Source: Thauera sp.
Lineage (GTDB): Bacteria; Pseudomonadota; Gammaproteobacteria; Burkholderiales; Rhodocyclaceae
Assembly (NCBI GenBank): GCA_003446655.1
Contig: DMCZ01000076.1
Coordinates: 19,011 to 83,010, forward strand
Length of the DNA stretch: 64,000 nucleotides
Direction: 5' to 3'
A program made the position numbers and the translations under genes. The notes under the pieces are model-generated. The model saw only the letters and a list, made by a program, of their open reading frames with translations. It made no database searches and was not told the origin of the DNA. This document shows positions 61,023-64,000 of the stretch, piece after piece (the first letter of the stretch is position 1; every line of letters starts with the position of its first letter).

Positions 61023-62418
61023 GGGGAAGTTCGATCCGGAAGTGGGCGCCATGTTCGCCCGGCAGAGCGCGTACGGTGCCGCGGTGTGCGCTGATGAACT
61101 CATGCACGATCGCCAGTCCGATTCCGCTCCCCTTGCCTGCGTTGGGCGAGCTGCGGCTGCCCTGGAAGAAGGGCTCGAAGATGCGCTCGAGTTCGGCGGG
61201 CTCGATGCCGGGGCCTTCGTCCCGGCAGTCGATCACCACCTTGTCGTCCGTGACGCCGACCTCGATCTCGATACGCCCGCCCGTCGGGCTGAACGCGATG
61301 GCGTTTGCGACCAGGTTGGAGAACGCGATGCGGAGCTTGCCGACGTCGGCCGGGACGATGGGGGCGTCTCCGGTGAGCGAGAGCCTCAGGTCGCGCGCCT
61401 GGGTCAGAAGCTGGTATTCGCCGCCGACTTCGCGCAGCAGCGGGAGAAGCGCGGTCGGCTGCAGGTTCAGCGTGCGTGCGTCGAACTGGCTCGCGTTGTA
61501 CTTCAGGAGTTGCTCGATGCGTTCCTGCAGTGCACGGGCGCTGTGCTCGAGGATGCCGGCGACTTCGCGCTGCTCGGGGGTGAGTCGGCCGAGCACGCCA
61601 TCGGCGAGCAGGGCCACACCTTCGCGCAGCGAGGCCAATGGCGTCTTCAGCTCATGGGAGACGTGGCGCAGCACGCGGTTGCGATTCGCCTCCAGCTCGG
61701 CCAGGCGCAGGCGCAGCCAGTCGAGACGCTCACCGAGCTGGCGCAGGTCGGCGGGGCCACCGATGCGGATCGGTTCCGCGAGGCGGTTCTCGCCGAGCTC
61801 GGCGATCGCGTGTTCGATACGGCCCAGCGGGCGCAGCAACCACCAGCCGCTCAGCGTGGCGAGCACGCTGGCCAGCAGCAGCGCTCCGATGATCTGCACC
61901 GCCACAATGTGGCGCTCATCCTCCAGGGCCTGCATCACGGCCTGGTTCTGGCGTGCGAGATGGCTGTCCACCTGGCTGGCGAAGGTCGCCGAGAGCGCGG
62001 TGAGGTGGGCGAAATCGGCGTCTGCCTCGCGGTCCATCTCCGCGTCGGTCCGCATTACGCGAGCCTGGATGCGCTGCCCGATCTGGCGCCATTCGCTGGC
62101 AGGGGGGGCGAAGCTGGGGTCGGCAGACTCGAGCACCGCGATCGCGGCAAGTGCGTCCGCCAGCGTGGCATCAAAGCGCCCGGCCAGGGCGGGCTCTCCC
62201 AGCACAAGGTACTGGCGGGCGCTGCGCTCGAGGTCGACCGTGCGCTCGCCGAGCTGCCGCGCTGCGGCGCTGAGCGCGAGCGCCTTGCGGTTGCCGTCCT
62301 GGATCGCGCGCGCGATGGCCTCGATGCCTAGCCAACCCGTGGCGGCGGCAGCGGCGAGCGTGGCGGCGATCAACAGGAAGCTCAGCAGCAGGGTGCTGCG
62401 AAATGAGAGTCGAAGCAT
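61015..62418 (-). CDS. glrK: Sensor histidine kinase GlrK/QseE-like
   Basis: The 467-residue membrane kinase has TM1 (about 9-28), a periplasmic helical sensor region of about 150 residues, TM2, then HAMP, HisKA with phospho-acceptor His255 (SHELKTPLASLREG) and HATPase_c ending GSGIGLAIVHEF. The ATG at 62418 is used; the longer frame from 62463 would start inside the candidate promoter. First gene of the kinase-lipoprotein-regulator-small protein operon. The signal is unknown. Confidence 0.92.
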   Translation of the reverse strand: MLRLSFRSTLLLSFLLIAATLAAAAATGWLGIEAIARAIQDGNRKALALSAAARQLGERTVDLERSARQYLVLGEPALAGRFDATLADALAAIAVLESADPSFAPPASEWRQIGQRIQARVMRTDAEMDREADADFAHLTALSATFASQVDSHLARQNQAVMQALEDERHIVAVQIIGALLLASVLATLSGWWLLRPLGRIEHAIAELGENRLAEPIRIGGPADLRQLGERLDWLRLRLAELEANRNRVLRHVSHELKTPLASLREGVALLADGVLGRLTPEQREVAGILEHSARALQERIEQLLKYNASQFDARTLNLQPTALLPLLREVGGEYQLLTQARDLRLSLTGDAPIVPADVGKLRIAFSNLVANAIAFSPTGGRIEIEVGVTDDKVVIDCRDEGPGIEPAELERIFEPFFQGSRSSPNAGKGSGIGLAIVHEFISAHRGTVRALPGEHGAHFRIELPHA

Positions 62419-62459
62419 GGGACCAGGAGGTACGGATGGGTGGATCCGGTGCGCGAACC

Positions 62460-62474
62460 GCAAAGTTTAGGCCA
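62460..62474 (-). promoter_or_regulatory. Candidate sigma-54 promoter toward glrK
   Basis: On the minus strand TGGCCTAAACTTTGC has GG and GC separated by exactly 10 nt, matching the -24/-12 core, with TGGC and TTGC intact. The -24 flank (CTA instead of ACG) is off consensus. The start site would be near 62449, about 30 nt before the ATG at 62418. Confidence 0.5.
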
Positions 62475-62529
62475 GGCCGTTCGAACAGGCCTCGTGGGAA
62501 GTGCAAGCTGAAGTAAGCGCTGGCTCGCA

Positions 62530-62547
62530 TGTCGCTCTGCAGCGACA
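62530..62547. promoter_or_regulatory. GlrR-type operator 1 (TGTC-N10-GACA)
   Basis: TGTC at 62530-62533 and GACA at 62544-62547 have exactly 10 bases between them. The GCAGC spacer end makes the inner bases partly symmetric too. It matches the TGTC-N10-GACA motif described for enterobacterial GlrR. Confidence 0.75.
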
Positions 62548-62596
62548 AGGGAAAATCCAGGCTGGGCGGGCGTGCCGGCAAGTTGTCCGGAAGCGG

Positions 62597-62614
62597 TGTC
62601 GGGCCAGAGCGACA
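62597..62614. promoter_or_regulatory. GlrR-type operator 2 (TGTC-N10-GACA)
   Basis: TGTC at 62597-62600 and GACA at 62611-62614 again enclose exactly 10 bases. The centre is 67 bp from operator 1 and about 122 bp upstream of the predicted bactofilin start site, a normal distance for a sigma-54 enhancer. Confidence 0.75.
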
Positions 62615-62701
62615 CTTGGCGCACGCAAGTGCGCGTCCGGTCACCCGCGGCAATCTCAAAGGGGTTTGAAAGGCATTGTTCTGCCTGAGAAAAACTTTTC
62701 A

Positions 62702-62717
62702 TGGCATGTGTCTTGCT
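62702..62717 (+). promoter_or_regulatory. Sigma-54 promoter of the bactofilin gene
   Basis: TGGCATG-TGTC-TTGCT keeps the -24 GG (62703-62704) and -12 GC (62715-62716) at the required 10-nt spacing and matches TGGCAYG-N4-TTGCW at every conserved position. Transcription should start near 62728, giving a 43-nt leader before the ATG at 62771. Confidence 0.8.
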
Positions 62718-62770
62718 GTGAAGAAAGCCGGATTGCAGCGCAGGGCCTGCACCCCAATCAAGGAGAAAGC

Positions 62771-63364
62771 ATGTTCAACAAGTCCAATCTGTTCCATAAA
62801 ACCGACGACTCGCCTGCAGCCCGCCCGACCCAGCGTCTGCCGGGAAGTTCGGGGATGGGTGGTAGCGTCCTTGCCGCTGCCGAGCCGGTGAATGCCGCGG
62901 TGTCGGCCGAGGCGCCGCGAAAGCCCGACCCGGCCGTGGCGGAGACCGCCGCCCCCGCGTCCGAAGCGACGAGCGAGAGCCGCCTGATCGTCGGGCCGGA
63001 CGTCAAGCTCAAGGGCGCGGAGATTCTCGATTGCGACACCCTGGTCGTGGAGGGGCGTGTGGAGGCGACGATGGACAGTCGTGTGCTGCGGATCGCCGAG
63101 AAGGGGGCCTACAAGGGCACGGTCGGCATCGACATCGCCGAGATCCACGGCCACTTTGAGGGCGAGCTCACCGCGCGCAAGCAACTGCTGATCCACGCCA
63201 CCGGCCGCGTGAGCGGCAAGATCCGCTACGGCAAGATCCTGATCGAGGAAGGTGGCGAGCTGTCCGGCGACGTGCAGTCGCTGAACGCTTCGGGCAAGGA
63301 AGGTTTACGCGCGATCGATGGCAAGGCGCAGGAGTCGCGTCCGCTGACCGCTGTGGCGGGCTGA
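62771..63364 (+). CDS. Bactofilin (polymer-forming cytoskeletal protein)
   Basis: The 197-residue protein has an unstructured N-terminus (1-70, Ala/Pro-rich), a bactofilin (DUF583) beta-helix domain (about 72-172; RLIVGPDVKLKGAEILDCD to EEGGELSGDVQS) and a short tail. Bactofilins self-assemble without nucleotide and organise stalk, curvature, pili or cell-wall enzymes. The ATG follows AAGGAGAAAGC. It is divergent from glrK and convergent with a lytic transglycosylase gene, a wall enzyme. Confidence 0.93.
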   Translation: MFNKSNLFHKTDDSPAARPTQRLPGSSGMGGSVLAAAEPVNAAVSAEAPRKPDPAVAETAAPASEATSESRLIVGPDVKLKGAEILDCDTLVVEGRVEATMDSRVLRIAEKGAYKGTVGIDIAEIHGHFEGELTARKQLLIHATGRVSGKIRYGKILIEEGGELSGDVQSLNASGKEGLRAIDGKAQESRPLTAVAG

Positions 63365-63368
63365 AGCC

Positions 63369-64000
63369 CTAGCGCGACGCGGTCCGGGCCGCGTCGCCCT
63401 CCGCCTGGGTGGCCGCAGCGAGCTGCTTCGGCGCCCAGCTCCAGTGTCTCTCCCAGGCGGCGCGGACCAGATTGGGATAGTGCGGCTTGCCCAGGCTGCC
63501 GTTGTAGCGGCCCAGGGCACGAAAAAGGTCGCCTTTCTCGATGTCGAGATAGTGGCGCAGGATGTTGCAGCCATAGCGCAGGTTAGTGCGCATGTGAAAG
63601 AGGTTGTCGTCCGCACGGCCGATGACCTTGATCCAGAACGGCATCACCTGCATATAGCCGCGCGCGCCAGCCGATGAGATGGCGTATTTGCGGAAGTTGC
63701 TCTCGACCTGGATCAGGCCGAGCACCAGTTGCGGATCCAGTCCGGCACGAGTGGCCTCGTAGTGGATGGTGGTCAGCAGCTCTCTGCGGTAGGCCTCGTC
63801 CGGGATGCGCTTCTCAAGCCGGCGAGACATTTCGGCGAGCCATTGAGCGCGCTCGCCTGCGTCGGGAATCGGCAGCATCGGCGCTGCGGCGTCGCTGACC
63901 GCGGCGTGCAGGGCGGCGCGCACACTGGCCGCCATCGGCTCGTACTGCTGCGCACCCGCCTGCACGCCACCGGCCGCGAGTGTGAGTGCGCACGCGGCGA
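63369..64000 (-). CDS. Lytic murein transglycosylase (SLT family), 5' end off window
   Basis: The frame is open to the right edge. The last visible upstream residues (AACALTLAAGGVQA) look like the end of a signal peptide, so the start lies just outside the window. The SLT domain has the catalytic Glu in GLIQVESNFRKYAISSAGARGYMQVMPFW and the GRYNGSLGKPHYPNLV motif of the MltC/Slt-type goose-lysozyme fold. Such enzymes cut the glycan chain to 1,6-anhydromuropeptides in the periplasm. The stop is 4 nt after the bactofilin stop, with the two genes convergent. Confidence 0.9.
   Translation of the reverse strand, partial: AACALTLAAGGVQAGAQQYEPMAASVRAALHAAVSDAAAPMLPIPDAGERAQWLAEMSRRLEKRIPDEAYRRELLTTIHYEATRAGLDPQLVLGLIQVESNFRKYAISSAGARGYMQVMPFWIKVIGRADDNLFHMRTNLRYGCNILRHYLDIEKGDLFRALGRYNGSLGKPHYPNLVRAAWERHWSWAPKQLAAATQAEGDAARTASR

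Larger units (their letters stand above)
62419..62770. promoter_or_regulatory. Divergent glrK/bactofilin regulatory region
   Basis: This 352-bp region has no gene. It contains, in order, a candidate sigma-54 promoter toward glrK (62460-62474), two GlrR-type inverted repeats (62530-62547 and 62597-62614), and a near-consensus sigma-54 promoter toward the bactofilin gene (62702-62717). The entries that follow describe each element. Confidence 0.8.

Noticed and set aside
62614..62633. TTGGCGCACGCAAGTGC as another sigma-54 promoter
   Set aside because: GG and GC are separated by 11 nt, not 10, and the -12 element lacks TTGC. The nearby site at 62702 is far better.
62641..62700. An IHF site between the operators and the sigma-54 promoter
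   Set aside because: The stretch is less GC-rich, but no segment fits WATCAANNNNTTR closely enough to call.

Overview
The window is a GC-rich (roughly two-thirds GC by eye), densely packed chromosomal segment of housekeeping genes. Gene content and order point to a betaproteobacterium of the Rhodocyclales, most likely the Thauera/Azoarcus group. Supporting signs are a circularly permuted tmRNA gene with the tag ANDERFALAA, pilBCD, the rpsU-dnaG-rpoD operon, a short H-NS-type protein, and the glnE/yhdP/nitrilase/tldD block. I see no prophage, transposon, CRISPR array or defence island. Most genes are recognisable; three or four are conserved-looking unknowns.

Layout. 1-4.2 kb: a 3'-truncated FmdB-type zinc-ribbon gene, then the type IV pilus assembly genes pilB-pilC-pilD (minus strand). 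4.2-10.6 kb: a CNNM/CorC-type transporter and a CcsA-like membrane protein, divergent from ffh; then an EI24-family membrane protein, a CinA-like protein, a YgjP-type metallopeptidase and gloA. 10.6-14.8 kb: an HD-GYP response regulator, a nitronate-monooxygenase-like flavoprotein, an AcuI/YhdH reductase and an AhpD-like protein. 14.9-19.9 kb: permuted ssrA facing the macromolecular-synthesis operon rpsU-dnaG-rpoD, which ends in a CAU tRNA. 20-28 kb: tsaD, plsY, folB, an H-NS-like gene, ybaK, a chalcone-isomerase-like gene with ogt and xerD, then proA and holA. 28-35.5 kb: lptE, leuS, a 108-aa unknown, uvrD and an HDOD gene. 35.6-44 kb: algC, rfbA-rfbC, a YheT-like hydrolase, a SnoaL-like protein, a CHCC zinc finger, ilvE, then nudJ, an exported unknown and mnmA. 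44-57.6 kb: a 315-aa unknown, DUF2062, sixA, a CYTH-CHAD protein, glnE divergent from yhdP, a nitrilase-family amidase and tldD. 57.6-64 kb: a PA0069-type radical SAM gene, a GlrK-QseG-GlrR (QseEGF) operon with a small exported protein at its end, a divergent bactofilin gene and a truncated lytic transglycosylase.

The most striking regulatory structure is the 352-bp region between the glrK-like operon and the bactofilin gene. It holds two perfect TGTC-N10-GACA inverted repeats, the motif described for GlrR operators in enterobacteria. It also holds a near-consensus sigma-54 promoter reading into the bactofilin gene and a weaker sigma-54-like promoter reading back into the kinase operon. Because the adjacent operon encodes a sigma-54 activator of the GlrR type, the sequence suggests a self-contained, autoregulated envelope-signalling module whose local target is a bactofilin. 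The second notable item is the two-piece tmRNA gene, which keeps the G3:U70 alanine identity pair across the permuted acceptor stem.
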